64,000 bases of DNA from JAMXLO01 sp963726125 (lineage in GTDB: Bacteria; Pseudomonadota; Alphaproteobacteria; Acetobacterales; Acetobacteraceae). A model generated the notes under the pieces. It made no database searches. It was given only the letters and a program-made list of their open reading frames with translations, and was not told the origin of the DNA. How positions within the stretch are numbered: the first letter of the stretch is position 1; each line of letters opens with the position of its first letter. The position numbers were made by a program, and so were the translations under genes. Of this stretch, positions 1-9,443 are shown piece by piece. The stretch spans positions 124,001 through 188,000 of the forward strand of contig CAVSBG010000017.1 of NCBI GenBank assembly GCA_963726125.1. The letters run 5' to 3'.

Positions 1-933
1 GCGGCTGCGCTTCGTCTCGCCGTGCTCATCCCGTGCCACAACGAAGCGGTCGCCATCGCCAAGGTCGTGGCCGATTTCCGCGCCAGCCTGCCGCACGCCC
101 GCATCTACGTCTACGACAACAACAGCACCGACAACACCATCGCCGTAGCGCGTGACAGCGGCGCCATCGTGCGGACCGAGCCATTGCAGGGCAAAGGCAA
201 CGTAGTCCGCCGCATGTTCGCCGACATCGAGGCCGACATCTACGTCCTGGCCGACGGCGACGACACCTACGACGCGTCAGTCGCGCCCGCCATGGTGCGC
301 CTCCTGCTCGAGCAGCACCTCGACATGGTGAGCGGCGCCCGCATCGACCAGGAAGCGGACGCCTATCGCCGCGGCCATCGTCTCGGCAACGCGGTACTGA
401 CCGGCATGGTCCGCTGGGTGTTCGGCAATCGCATCAGCGACTTGCTGTCCGGTTATCGCGTGTTCAGCCGTCGGTTCGTGAAATCGTTCCCCGCACTCGC
501 CGCCGGCTTCGAAACGGAAACCGAGTTCTCCGTCCACGCACTCGAGCTGCGCATGCCGATCGGCGAAGTGCCGACATCATACCGCGTGCGCCCTGCCGGC
601 TCCGCGTCCAAGCTGCGCACCTATGTGGATGGCTGGCGCATCCTCAGAACCATCGTCGTACTGGTGAAGGAAGAACGCCCGTTGCAGTTCTTCTGGCTCT
701 CGGGGGCGGTGTTGCTGCTGATCGCATTCGGCCTCGGCATCCCGGTGGTGTTGGAGTTCATGCAGACCGGTCTCGTGCTCAGGCTTCCGACCGCGGTACT
801 GACCACCGGTCTCGTGCTGCTGTCGTTCCTGTCGTTCACCTGCGGCCTGGTGCTCGATTCAGTGACCAGAGGCCGCAAGGAGATCAAGCGCATCGCGTAT
901 CTCGGCATTCCCACGCTGGATACCGAGGACTGA
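1..933 (+). CDS. Family 2 glycosyltransferase, membrane-anchored (5' end outside window)
   Basis: The frame is open from base 1 and the GTG at 22 lies inside the first conserved strand (AVLIPCHNE), so the true start is probably upstream. The GT-A fold is clear: VLIPCHNE near the N-terminus, YDNNSTDNT about 30 residues later, and the nucleotide-sugar/metal motif DGDD near residue 80. Two hydrophobic helices near residues 224-244 and 258-281 anchor the C-terminus. This is the DPM1-like GT2 architecture, which usually transfers a sugar to a polyprenyl phosphate or other lipid on the cytoplasmic face of the inner membrane. A second GT2 and a GT22-like enzyme follow, suggesting an envelope glycan locus. 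The sugar and acceptor cannot be told from sequence. Confidence 0.85.
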   Translation, partial: AAALRLAVLIPCHNEAVAIAKVVADFRASLPHARIYVYDNNSTDNTIAVARDSGAIVRTEPLQGKGNVVRRMFADIEADIYVLADGDDTYDASVAPAMVRLLLEQHLDMVSGARIDQEADAYRRGHRLGNAVLTGMVRWVFGNRISDLLSGYRVFSRRFVKSFPALAAGFETETEFSVHALELRMPIGEVPTSYRVRPAGSASKLRTYVDGWRILRTIVVLVKEERPLQFFWLSGAVLLLIAFGLGIPVVLEFMQTGLVLRLPTAVLTTGLVLLSFLSFTCGLVLDSVTRGRKEIKRIAYLGIPTLDTED

Positions 934-1046
934 CCGCGGGCGCAGCGGGATACTGGCCGGCAGCCGCCCGTCGCAGCATCACCCCCTGAACCAATTCTCA
1001 ATGTTTCTGCGTTACCACTGTTCCAGGAACCCGGTGGGCGGCAAGG

Positions 1047-2276
1047 ATGCTCGATCAACTCTTCTACCTGGAGCCCAGCCCCCCGCTCACCCGCGCGGAT
1101 CCCATCGCCGAGTGCTACGAACTCACCATCCTGATGCCCTGCCTCAACGAGGCGGAAACCCTGGCGCACTGCATCCGCAAGGCGCGCGCATTCCTGATGC
1201 GCAGCGGCATAACCGGTGAAATACTGATCGCCGACAACGGCAGTACCGACGGGTCGCAGCGCATTGCTGAGACGCATGGTGCCCGCGTCGTCCCGGTGCC
1301 TGGCCGGGGCTACGGCCGCGCGTTGCTGCATGGCATTCAGGCCGCCCACGGTCGCTACGTCATCATGGGCGATTCCGACGACAGCTACGATTTCAGCCGG
1401 CTCGACGCGTTCGTGGAGAAGCTTCGCGCCGGCTACCAACTCGTGATGGGCAACCGTTTCCTCGGTGGCATCGCCGCCGGCGCCATGCCGCCGTTGCATC
1501 GCTATCTGGGCAATCCGGTCCTGAGCGCCCTCGGCCGCTGGTTCTTCCAGAGCCCCTGCGGTGACTTCCACTGCGGCCTGCGCGGCGTCGAGCGCAATGC
1601 CGTCCTCGCCCTCGATCTCCAGGCGCCGGGCATGGAGTTCGCCAGCGAAATGGTGGTGAAGGCGACGATTGCCCGCCTCCGTATCGCCGAGGTTGCAACG
1701 ACACTGTCGCGCGACGGCCGCTCCCGCCCGCCGCATCTGCGGAGTTGGCGTGACGGCTGGCGGCACCTGCGCTTCCTGCTGCTGTTCAGCCCCCGCTGGT
1801 TGTTCCTCTACCCAGGCATGGCCCTCTCCGGCGCCGGCCTTGCCATGATGCTGTGGCTGTTGCCCGCGCCCCGTGCGGTGTTCGGCGTGACACTGGACAT
1901 CCACACGCTGTTCTACGCCGCCATCGCCACCGTGGTGGGCTGCCACTTAATGCTGTTCTGGGTATTCGCCAAAGTCTACGGCATCAGCCACGGCATCGCG
2001 CCTCCCGATCCACGGTTCACCGCCATGACCCGGCGTGTCGCGCTTGAGGCCAGCCTCGTCGTCGGTGGCGTCATGTTGCTGAGTGGCCTCGTGCTCGGTG
2101 TTTACGCCATCAGTGCGTGGGGCAGCGTCAGGTTCGGCGCGCTCTCACCGGAACATGCCATGCGCCTGGTCATTCCATCCGGCACGATGATCCTGCTGGC
2201 GTTCCAGATCGCCTACGGCGGATTCTTCCTCAGCATGCTGGAAATCCGCTCGGCACGCGCGCCCGGCAGGTACTGA
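1047..2276 (+). CDS. Family 2 glycosyltransferase with four-helix C-terminal membrane domain
   Basis: This 409-residue protein has a GT2 catalytic domain over roughly residues 24-240: TILMPCLNEAE at 27, ADNGSTDGS at 62, and the metal-binding DSDD at 109-112. A C-terminal block with about four hydrophobic helices (about 250-400) follows. The layout matches DPM1/GtrB-like enzymes that load a sugar onto undecaprenyl phosphate. The gene lies about 110 bp after another GT2 on the same strand and converges with a GT22-like gene. A shared glycolipid or polysaccharide pathway is inference. The ATG at 1047 precedes the first conserved strand by a plausible 25 residues. Confidence 0.85.
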   Translation: MLDQLFYLEPSPPLTRADPIAECYELTILMPCLNEAETLAHCIRKARAFLMRSGITGEILIADNGSTDGSQRIAETHGARVVPVPGRGYGRALLHGIQAAHGRYVIMGDSDDSYDFSRLDAFVEKLRAGYQLVMGNRFLGGIAAGAMPPLHRYLGNPVLSALGRWFFQSPCGDFHCGLRGVERNAVLALDLQAPGMEFASEMVVKATIARLRIAEVATTLSRDGRSRPPHLRSWRDGWRHLRFLLLFSPRWLFLYPGMALSGAGLAMMLWLLPAPRAVFGVTLDIHTLFYAAIATVVGCHLMLFWVFAKVYGISHGIAPPDPRFTAMTRRVALEASLVVGGVMLLSGLVLGVYAISAWGSVRFGALSPEHAMRLVIPSGTMILLAFQIAYGGFFLSMLEIRSARAPGRY

Positions 2277-2304
2277 ACATCTTGAGCCGCGGGGCTACCT
2301 GCGG

Positions 2305-3823
2305 TCATTGCTCGCATCCGCCCGGACGCCGAAACAGGCACACCTCGCGCGGCAACTCCGGATTGGCGGCATTCTGAAAGCAGCCGACGGCGGTATATCC
2401 GGGCTCGCCATGATCCGGCGCGGCAATCAGGTAATTGTAGCGGCTGGCGGCGCGTGCCAGGGCCTCGCCGGGATATTGCGCCAGGACCTGGTTGTTCAGC
2501 ACCACCGAGAGCCGGAATGGCACAGCCGAACCCGGCCTGGTCTCCGATGGCGTGAAATCCCACAGATAAAGCGGCACGTTGCGGTTGAGATACGTGTAGC
2601 CCCCGGTCCCAAACCTCGGGATGTCCTTCACCGCAAGGCCGCATATGTCGGACCGATCATGCGCGGCGAGGAACACCACGATATCCGCGCGCAGCCAGCG
2701 CCAGCGAGCCGCCAGCACGCCATGCGTCGCCGCATACCCCGAGCTGCCGACGCAGAACAGCAACAACACTGCAAGAGCGCCCCGCGCGACCGCGATCCCG
2801 CGATGCCGTTCGATCCACGTTATGACCGTGGCGATCCCAAGCCCCACGAAGATCGGTGCACAGGCGAGCGCCAGGTAGATGAACCGATATTCCTTGTGCG
2901 GCACCGCGCTGTGAGTGACCAGCACCACCAGCGCCATCAGCGCGAAGGCCGGTGCCCGCCACGCGCCCACCAGAACCAGCGCCGCCAACGGCACCGCCAA
3001 CTGCCACGCCGCCAACTCGAACTGCGCGTAGTAGCTCCACGGCTGCGTGCTCCAGCTGCTGGCCACGCCCTGCAGCGAATTGCGCACCAGGTTCAGCCAC
3101 AGCGACTGGAACGGTGCTCCCCAGGTCAGCGTGTCGAGCACGCCGCCCAACGGCACCACCACCGCCAGCCCGCCGAGCACCAGCCATTTCCAGCCGAACA
3201 GGTCCAGCCGGTACTGCCAGAGCGCCGCAACCAGCAGGGCAGGGGCGTATTGCAACCGCAGCAGGATCGCCAACCCGAACAGCGCGCCCGCCGCCAACAG
3301 TCGCCGCTCGCGTAGTGTCCGCGTCCTCGCCCAGCCACACGGCAACGATGGCACAGTGTGCGGCGATGACCTCGCTGAGCACCGCAGGCGCGAAATAGAT
3401 CAGTTCGAACCAGAGTGCGCACACCACGCCGGTCACCACCGCGCCACGAACACCATCCCGCTGCCGCGCCAGGCAATACCCGACATAGACCACGCTCAGC
3501 GACAGCACGACGCACAGCGATCGCGTCACCCGCACGTAGAGCATCGGGTCGGAGCTGAACACGCTCGTCACGCGCATGACGCCCGCGATGATCCCGGGCA
3601 GCAACCAGGAACGCGCGCCGTCGAAGAACTCCCACGGCACGATGCCGGACCCGAACGCGAGGCGATGCGCCTGCTCGAAATACTGGAACGTCTCGTCGAG
3701 ATACACGACGTAGACCTGGGTCCATGCCACTGCGAGCCGCACGGCAAGCGCCAGCAGCAGGATCGCCGCCAGTGCCAGCCGCGACCGAGATCCTATTGGT
3801 GCTGCGTCTCGATCGGCGCGCAA
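2305..3823 (-). CDS. GT22 (Alg9/PIG-B-like) mannosyltransferase, one frameshift
   Basis: The N-terminal part (from 3823) has a first membrane helix, then the luminal-loop signature LDETFQYFEQAHRL and WEFFDGARSWLLPG. These are typical of GT22 polytopic mannosyltransferases, which use lipid-linked sugar donors. The frame then changes near 3315-3330 and continues as LRERRLLAAGALFGLAILLR through several more helices to the stop at 2305. Correcting one base joins the halves into a single protein of about 505 residues, a normal family length. The break may be a sequencing indel or a real mutation. Together with the two GT2 enzymes it fits a membrane glycan assembly locus. Confidence 0.75.
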
Positions 3824-3975
3824 TTCGTTCGCCCGGACGCGAGGCAGTCCTGCATCTTCGATGCCTGGTTAAGTCGCTGCATGATGAACAACACGCCAAC
3901 GACCAGCAGCACGATCGCCACCAGTCCGACCAGTGCGCGATACCGCCCGGTCGGTTCGGGGTCGTCATCCGACAT
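3793..3975 (-). CDS. Small single-pass membrane protein, unknown function
   Basis: This 60-residue protein has an acidic N-terminus (MSDDDPEP), one hydrophobic helix at about residues 14-33, and a conserved-looking tail with two cysteines (MQDCLASGRTNCAPIE). I recall similar tails in short alphaproteobacterial hypothetical proteins, but I cannot search. Its 3' end overlaps the start of the GT22-like gene by about 30 bp in another frame, suggesting translational coupling. No function can be assigned. Confidence 0.6.
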   Translation of the reverse strand: MSDDDPEPTGRYRALVGLVAIVLLVVGVLFIMQRLNQASKMQDCLASGRTNCAPIETQHQ

Positions 3976-4007
3976 CAGGCCATCGTCCCCATGTCAGTGA
4001 ACCGCTG

Positions 4008-5063
4008 TCAGTGATCTGTCGTCAGCGTTGGTTTTGCGTCGGACACGGCCCACTCATTCAACAGGGTGTAGCCGATTCCCAACAGCACCGGCCCAAGGAA
4101 AATCCCCAGCAGCCCGAACGAAAGCGCACCCCCAAGCACGCCCAGCACGGTCAGCAGGAACGGCAGTTGTGCACCGCGTGCGATGAACCAGGGCCGGATC
4201 ACCGAGTCGGCACCGGACACCGCCACGACGCCGTAGACTGCCAGGAAGATGCCCCACCCCAGATGACCGGTCCCCATCAGCCACAGCGCGCCGGGAATCC
4301 AGACCAACGGGGCACCGACGGGCAGCACTGCCAGGAATCCCGCCACCGCGCCGAGCAGCACCGCGCGCGGCACGCCCGACAGCCACAGGCCGAACGCGGT
4401 CAGGATCCCCTGCACGATCGCCGTCAGCAGGATGCCCAGAACCACGCCTCGGACGGTCGCTCCGGTGACCGCGATCAGCCGATCCGCCCGCTCACCGGCG
4501 ATCCGGTGCAGGATCACGCGCAGCCGTGCCGCGATCGGTTCGCCATACAGGTAGAAGAAGAACGCGATGAACAGTGCGAGCACGAACAGCAGCACGCCAT
4601 TGGCAAGCCCCAGCAGCAGTCCGAGCCCGCCTTCCAGTACCATCCCGAAATAAGGCCGCAACGGCTCGATCATCACGGTGATGTCGGCGGCCGAGCGGTT
4701 CCACAGGTCACCGAGCGCGCCGCCCACCAGCGGGATATCGAACACCCACATCGGTGCATTCGGCAGTCCGGCGCGCAACGCATCCTCGATCACGGTGCGC
4801 AGATGGTCCACGTCGCTCGCACCGCCCGGCGCCGCCAGCGCCAGCGGCACGACCAGCACGATGGCGGTCAGCGCGACCATCACCCCGGCCACCGCGCCGC
4901 GCCGCAGCCGCGCATGCGCTTGCAGCCACTCGCATACCGGCCAGGTCGTGAACACCAGGATTGCCGCCCATAGCAGCGCCGAGAAGAACGGATACAGCAC
5001 AAGCACGCAGCCCACGCCGATACCGCCCAGCAGCAAACCCAGCAGCAAGCGTTCCGCGGTCAT
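4008..5063 (-). CDS. AI-2E family transporter
   Basis: The protein has 351 residues and about eight hydrophobic segments. The N-terminal pair (LLLGLLLGGIGVGCVLVLYP, then FFSALLWAAILVFTTWPVCE) is followed by a polar region and a C-terminal membrane core rich in Gly and Pro (GFLAVLPVGAPLVWIPGALW). This is the PF01594 layout and length. The longer open frame to 5303 overlaps the hyi gene on the other strand, so the ATG at 5063 (MTAERLLLG) is preferred. Family members export small molecules such as autoinducer-2, or act as Na+/H+ antiporters. The substrate here is unknown. The gene is divergent from the hydroxypyruvate isomerase gene. Confidence 0.85.
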   Translation of the reverse strand: MTAERLLLGLLLGGIGVGCVLVLYPFFSALLWAAILVFTTWPVCEWLQAHARLRRGAVAGVMVALTAIVLVVPLALAAPGGASDVDHLRTVIEDALRAGLPNAPMWVFDIPLVGGALGDLWNRSAADITVMIEPLRPYFGMVLEGGLGLLLGLANGVLLFVLALFIAFFFYLYGEPIAARLRVILHRIAGERADRLIAVTGATVRGVVLGILLTAIVQGILTAFGLWLSGVPRAVLLGAVAGFLAVLPVGAPLVWIPGALWLMGTGHLGWGIFLAVYGVVAVSGADSVIRPWFIARGAQLPFLLTVLGVLGGALSFGLLGIFLGPVLLGIGYTLLNEWAVSDAKPTLTTDH

Positions 5064-5124
5064 GCGCTGGTCATTCCCCCCGCCCGCTTGTAGCTTCCCG
5101 CCGCACATTCGGGGAGGGTCCGCG

Positions 5125-5904
5125 ATGCCACGCCTGGCTGCCAACCTGTCGATGATGTTCAACGAGGTTCCGTTCCTCGACCGCTTTGCCGCGGCGCGCA
5201 AGGCCGGCTTCGACGGCGTCGAATTCCTGTTCCCATACGAACATCCTGCCGCGGAACTGCGCAAGCGGCTGGACGACGCCGGCCTGACCCAGGCGTTGTT
5301 CAACTTGCCGCCCGGCGACTGGTCGAAGGGCGAGCGCGGCGTCGCCAGCCTGCCGGGACGCCAAAGCGAATTCCGCGACGGGGTGAAGCAGGCGCTGGAT
5401 TACGCCGAGGCATTGGGCTGCAAGCTGGTCCACGCCATGGCCGGCATCGTTCCCGCCGGCGTCTCCCAGGTCACCGCCGCGAGCGTGTATGCGGCGAATC
5501 TGGCCTGGGCCGCCGAGCAGGCACAGCCGCGCGGCGTCAAGGTTGTGATCGAGCCAATCAACCATCGCGACATGCCTGGCTATTTCCTCAATACCGAGGC
5601 GCAAGGCGCGGACGTGGTCGAAGCTGTCGGTCGCGACCGGCTCGGCCTGCAGTTCGACGTCTACCACTGCCAGACCACCGAGGGCGACATCACCAAGCGC
5701 ATGGAGCAGTTCCTGCCCGTGATCTCGCACATGCAGATCGCCGACGTGCCCGCCCGCAACGAACCCGGCACCGGCGAGATCGGCTGGAAATTCGTGTTCC
5801 GGCGGATGGACGAGCTTGGCTATCCCGGCTGGGTCGGTTGCGAATACCGCCCGGCCGGCGACACGGTGGCCGGGCTGAAGTGGCGCCAGGAGTTCGGCGT
5901 CTAA
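5125..5904 (+). CDS. hyi: Hydroxypyruvate isomerase family protein (Hyi/OtnI)
   Basis: The protein has 259 residues with a xylose-isomerase-like TIM barrel. The likely catalytic and metal residues are visible: Glu143 in VVIEPINHRD, Asp178 in QFDVYH, His202 in SHMQIADVP and Glu240 in GCEYRP. The family interconverts hydroxypyruvate and tartronate semialdehyde (Hyi) or 2-oxo-tetronate isomers (OtnI). The next gene is a tartronate-semialdehyde reductase, which supports a role in glyoxylate-to-glycerate metabolism. The ATG at 5125 is preceded by a G-rich GGGGAGGG ribosome site; the open frame extending back to 4678 is antisense to the AI-2E gene and was discarded. No glyoxylate carboligase gene is in the window. 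Confidence 0.88.
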   Translation: MPRLAANLSMMFNEVPFLDRFAAARKAGFDGVEFLFPYEHPAAELRKRLDDAGLTQALFNLPPGDWSKGERGVASLPGRQSEFRDGVKQALDYAEALGCKLVHAMAGIVPAGVSQVTAASVYAANLAWAAEQAQPRGVKVVIEPINHRDMPGYFLNTEAQGADVVEAVGRDRLGLQFDVYHCQTTEGDITKRMEQFLPVISHMQIADVPARNEPGTGEIGWKFVFRRMDELGYPGWVGCEYRPAGDTVAGLKWRQEFGV

Positions 5905-5919
5905 GGAAAGTCAAGGGTC

Positions 5920-6040
5920 CGCACGGAGTCCGCGGAGGACGACGGAGGCCCACTGAGGAACGACATGTGCGCTTCGCGCACAGCGTGTGACTATCCTTCC
6001 CTCAGTGGCTCTCTATCGTCCTCAGAGCACTCCGTGTGAA
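5920..6040. repeat. Palindromic intergenic element between hyi and glxR (periodic-arm type)
   Basis: An imperfect inverted repeat has arms at about 5922-5960 and 5997-6038. Each arm begins CACGGAGT and ends CACTGAGG-A in the same relative order, and the centre carries TGCGCTTCGCGCA. It is built like the other periodic-arm palindromes in this window (14.7, 33.6, 34.0, 39.8, 58.3 kb and inside the 292-bp elements) but with its own arm sequence. No protein is encoded. It could fold in the hyi-glxR mRNA. Confidence 0.7.
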
Positions 6041-6075
6041 CCCGTCCCAGAACCCCCAGAAAGGAGACCTCACAC

Positions 6076-6963
6076 ATGAAGATCGGCTTTATTGGCCTCG
6101 GCATCATGGGCCGCCCCATGGCCATGAACCTGCACAACGGCCAGCACAGCCTCCTCGTCTACGACCGCGCCACTCTCGCCGACGAGATCCGCGCCGTCGC
6201 CGAAGTGGAGCCGGACGGCAAGACGGTCGCCCAGCGCGCGGAAGTGGTGATCGTCATGGTCCCCGATACCCCCGATGTAGAAAACGTGCTGTTCGCTCCA
6301 GGCGGTGTCGCCGAGGGCCTGAAGCCCGGCACGCTGGTGATCGACATGTCCTCGATCTCGCCGATCGCGACCAAGGATTTTGCCAAGCGGATCAACGCGC
6401 TCGGGTGCGACTACCTGGACGCGCCGGTGTCCGGCGGCGAGGTTGGCGCCAAGCAGGCCTCGCTGACCATCATGGTCGGTGGCCCCGACGCGGCGTTCGC
6501 CCGTGCCAAGCCGCTGTTCGAGCTGATGGGCAAGAACATCACCCATGTCGGTTCGGCAAACGGCGACGGCCAGACCTGCAAGGTCGCCAACCAGATCATC
6601 GTCGCGCTCAACATCCAGGCGTGCGCCGAGGCGCTGGTGTTTGCCGCAAAGGCCGGCGCGGACCCCGCCAAGGTGCGCCAGGCGCTGATGGGTGGGTTCG
6701 CTGCCTCGCGCATCCTGGAAGTGCACGCCGAACGGATGCTGAACGGCACGTTCAACCCTGGGTTCCGCATCCGCCTGCACCAGAAGGATTTGAATCTTGC
6801 GTTGTCCGCAGCCAAGGAACTGAACCTGACGTTGCCGAATACCGCTATCGCGCAACAGATGTTCTCCTCCTGCGCGGCCCATGGCGGCGCTGATCTCGAC
6901 CATTCCGCCCTGATCCTGGCAATCGAAGGCATGGCCGACTTTTCTGTTCGAAAAAAGGAATGA
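6076..6963 (+). CDS. glxR: 2-hydroxy-3-oxopropionate (tartronate semialdehyde) reductase
   Basis: This 295-residue beta-hydroxyacid dehydrogenase has the N-terminal Rossmann motif GFIGLGIMGRPMA (about 4-16), the substrate-binding DAPVSGGEVGA at about residue 115 and the catalytic lysine in QTCKVANQ near residue 173. It reduces tartronate semialdehyde to D-glycerate with NAD(P)H in the cytoplasm. It lies downstream of hyi on the same strand, separated only by a palindromic element, so the two probably act together. A strong AAGGAGACC ribosome site lies 8 bases before the ATG. GarR and GlxR are not separable by sequence alone. Confidence 0.9.
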   Translation: MKIGFIGLGIMGRPMAMNLHNGQHSLLVYDRATLADEIRAVAEVEPDGKTVAQRAEVVIVMVPDTPDVENVLFAPGGVAEGLKPGTLVIDMSSISPIATKDFAKRINALGCDYLDAPVSGGEVGAKQASLTIMVGGPDAAFARAKPLFELMGKNITHVGSANGDGQTCKVANQIIVALNIQACAEALVFAAKAGADPAKVRQALMGGFAASRILEVHAERMLNGTFNPGFRIRLHQKDLNLALSAAKELNLTLPNTAIAQQMFSSCAAHGGADLDHSALILAIEGMADFSVRKKE

Positions 6964-7112
6964 ACAAAATTACATCCGGTGGAACGAGTCGCACCAGTAG
7001 AACAGGGTTGAAATTACGAGCGATGTGGTCATAAGCTGACGCCTTCGCCCCGATTCTGAGACTCGCGTGACAGATGCGGCGATTATGGGCGAGGGCCGAG
7101 GGGAAGGCCAAG

Positions 7113-8001
7113 ATGTCGATGCGGTTTACCGAGATTGGCCAGCAGTTGCGGGCCTATCGCCTTGAAGTCCGGGCTGCGTGCGGAAGAAATCGCCGCGCGC
7201 CTCGGCGTTTCGCGCGCAGCGCTCTATCGCTACGAAAAAGGCGAAGTGATCAAGCTTGATACGATCAAGCGACTCGCAGAGCTACTCAAGATCTCGCCGC
7301 TGTCACTGCTGGGTATCGGCGTCGAATACTATAATCGCCCCATCGGCTACTTCGAGCGCATCCGTCAGGTCGAGGAAACCGCCGACCAGATCCTCCAGCT
7401 GTTCGGTCCGATCTGCTACCTCACGACCTCGGACGCCTACGATAACGCCCTTGCCCAGGCGTACGACGAGGCGGCCGACCAGGGGATCACCGAGCGCGCC
7501 GCGATGCGCTCGATGGCCGAGCAGGTGCTTGGCATCCTGACCGCACGCAAACGCATGTATGGGATGCGGCGCCCCGGCATCATCGCGATGGTCTCGCTAT
7601 CCTCGGTGCAGCGGTTGCTGGAGACCGGGATCGCGGGCGGCATTCCTGTGTCCGACCGGGTGCGTCGCATTTGCCGCGATGTGGCGGTCAGCGAGGTCGA
7701 GAACATGGCCGCGCTGATGGAGACCGAGCCGATGGGCCTGCAGTTCGGCCTGCTGACCGGTTCGGAACCGACGTCGGCGTTCAAGATCCTCCGTACGCGC
7801 GACCGTGTCAGCCTGGCGATCAACCCGTTCCGCCCGGATACTCACCCTTCCGCCCATACCGGCGTCGCCATGATCACCGGCGCCGATGAGGCCATCGCCG
7901 CCCACCAGCGAGTCGCCGAGGCGAGCTGGCGCGAGTCGCTGAAGGGCCTGGCCGGCGCGACCCGGCTGCGCCAACTGGTCAGCACCAGCGTCCCCGCCTG
8001 A
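7113..8001 (+). CDS. XRE-family transcriptional regulator, one frameshift in the HTH
   Basis: Translation from the ATG at 7113 gives MSMRFTEIGQQLRAYRLE, then leaves frame. One base later the frame reads SGLRAEEIAARLGVSRAALY and stays open to 8001. Removing the G at about 7167 restores a ~295-residue protein with an N-terminal XRE/Cro helix-turn-helix (about residues 7-60) and a long C-terminal domain of unknown ligand. The split is inside the DNA-binding domain, so a real mutation would abolish function; a sequencing error is equally possible. It sits downstream of hyi-glxR, which may be its targets (inference from position only). Confidence 0.75.
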
Positions 8002-8060
8002 GGCCGACTACCTGCACGAGGCGCGGAGCAGCGGTGTCGCCGTAGCCGGCAGGGCGCCGT

Positions 8061-8717
8061 ATGCTGTGGTCCATGCCAGCTCGTAGCCATCCCATGTTCC
8101 AGCCGCACCCGTCCGTGCAACTGTTATCCAACCAGCGTGTCTGGGATGGCCGCTTCCCGTTGGACGTGATCCGCTTCCGCCACCGCCGCTTTGACGGCGT
8201 GCAATCAGGCGAGAAGACCTGGGAGGTCTGGCGGCGCGGCCGTGCGGCTGCGGTGCTGCCCTATGACCCGGTGGCGGATGCAGTCGTCCTGATCGAGCAG
8301 TTCCGGCTGCCCGCCCTGGTGGCCGGCCTCGATCCGATCCTGGTGGAACTCCCAGCCGGCCTGTGCGACGACGGTGAAACGCCCGAGGTCACCGCCCGCC
8401 GCGAAACCACCGAGGAGATGGGGCTGGAGGTCACCAATTTGCGCCACATAGGCGCATTCCTGCTGACTCCCGGTGGCGCTGATGAGCTGTGCGACCTGTA
8501 TGCAGGACGCGTCCGTGTCCCGGCTGCCGGACCCGACGGCATCGCCGGGCATGGCGGCATGGTTGAGGAAAACGAAGATATCCGCATCCGGGTGTGGCCC
8601 GCGGACCGCGCCATCGAAGCCGCCCTTGCCGGCCGCATGACCAACTCAGTCACCATGATCGGCCTGCTATGGCTAGCATCGCAGCGGCCGGCCCTACGCA
8701 AGGAATGGACACCATGA
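8061..8717 (+). CDS. Nudix hydrolase, ADP-ribose pyrophosphatase-like
   Basis: This 218-residue protein has a Nudix box around residues 102-124 (GLCDDGETPE through ARRETTEEMG); the REx2EE core is intact. The flanking sequence VVLIEQFRLPAL and ELPAGL are typical of NudF-type ADP-ribose diphosphatases that release AMP and ribose-5-phosphate. Several starts are possible (ATG at 8061, 8073 or 8094). The stop codon overlaps the start of the downstream AlaX gene, so the two are co-translated. Confidence 0.88.
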   Translation: MLWSMPARSHPMFQPHPSVQLLSNQRVWDGRFPLDVIRFRHRRFDGVQSGEKTWEVWRRGRAAAVLPYDPVADAVVLIEQFRLPALVAGLDPILVELPAGLCDDGETPEVTARRETTEEMGLEVTNLRHIGAFLLTPGGADELCDLYAGRVRVPAAGPDGIAGHGGMVEENEDIRIRVWPADRAIEAALAGRMTNSVTMIGLLWLASQRPALRKEWTP

Positions 8718-9430
8718 CCGAAAAGCTGTTCCTCGACCAACCTCGGCTTCGCACCGTGAAGGCCACCGTGGTGGCGAGCGGTGCCGCCGGCATCGTGCTG
8801 GATCGCACGATCTTCTACGCCCGTTCCGGCGGGCAGCCCGGCGATGTCGGCGTGCTCCGCTGGGACGGCAACGAGACGCCGATCGCCGACACGGTGAAAG
8901 GCGACGGCGAGACCATCGTGCACCTTCCAGCCCCGGACGCGGCGCTGCCGCCTGTCGGCGCCACAGTGGAGGGCGAGATCGACTGGGACCGCCGCCACAA
9001 GCTCATGCGCATGCACACCGCGATGCATTTGCTGTGCAGCCTGATCAAGGGCGCCGCAGTGACCGGAGGCTCGGTCGGGGCGGACCGCTCACGGCTCGAC
9101 TTCGACCTGCCCAACCCGCCGCCCAAGGAGCAGATCGAGGCAGGGCTCAACGCGCTGATCGAGGCGGACCATCCGGTGCGCATCGAATGGGTGGATGAGG
9201 CGGTGCTGGACACCAACCCAGACCTGGTACGCACCATGTCGGTCGCGCCACCGCGTGGCACCGGTCGGCTGCGGCTGATGCGCATCGGCGAGGGCGACAC
9301 ACAGGTCGATCTGCAGCCATGCGGCGGCACCCACGTCGCGCGCACCGGCGAGATCGGACGCATTTCAGTGGTCAAGATCGAGAACAAGGGCAAGCAGAAC
9401 CGCCGCATCATCATCGCCCCGGCCGGGTAA
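8714..9430 (+). CDS. Alanyl-tRNA editing protein (AlaX)
   Basis: This 238-residue stand-alone relative of the AlaRS editing domain carries both zinc-ligand signatures: HTAMH (about residue 101) and CGGTH (about residue 200). It hydrolyses Ser-tRNA(Ala) or Gly-tRNA(Ala), protecting translation fidelity. An N-terminal beta-barrel portion (FYARSGGQPGDVG) makes it the longer AlaX type. The ATG at 8714 overlaps the Nudix stop (ATGA); an in-frame ATG at 8705 is an alternative. Coupling to a Nudix hydrolase suggests a small housekeeping or damage-control operon. Confidence 0.9.
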   Translation: MTEKLFLDQPRLRTVKATVVASGAAGIVLDRTIFYARSGGQPGDVGVLRWDGNETPIADTVKGDGETIVHLPAPDAALPPVGATVEGEIDWDRRHKLMRMHTAMHLLCSLIKGAAVTGGSVGADRSRLDFDLPNPPPKEQIEAGLNALIEADHPVRIEWVDEAVLDTNPDLVRTMSVAPPRGTGRLRLMRIGEGDTQVDLQPCGGTHVARTGEIGRISVVKIENKGKQNRRIIIAPAG

Positions 9431-9443
9431 CCGCGTATCGGTT

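Noticed and set aside
621..1946. 441-codon open frame on the minus strand across the two GT2 genes
   Set aside because: It is antisense to well-supported genes with clear GT2 motifs and has no recognisable domain.
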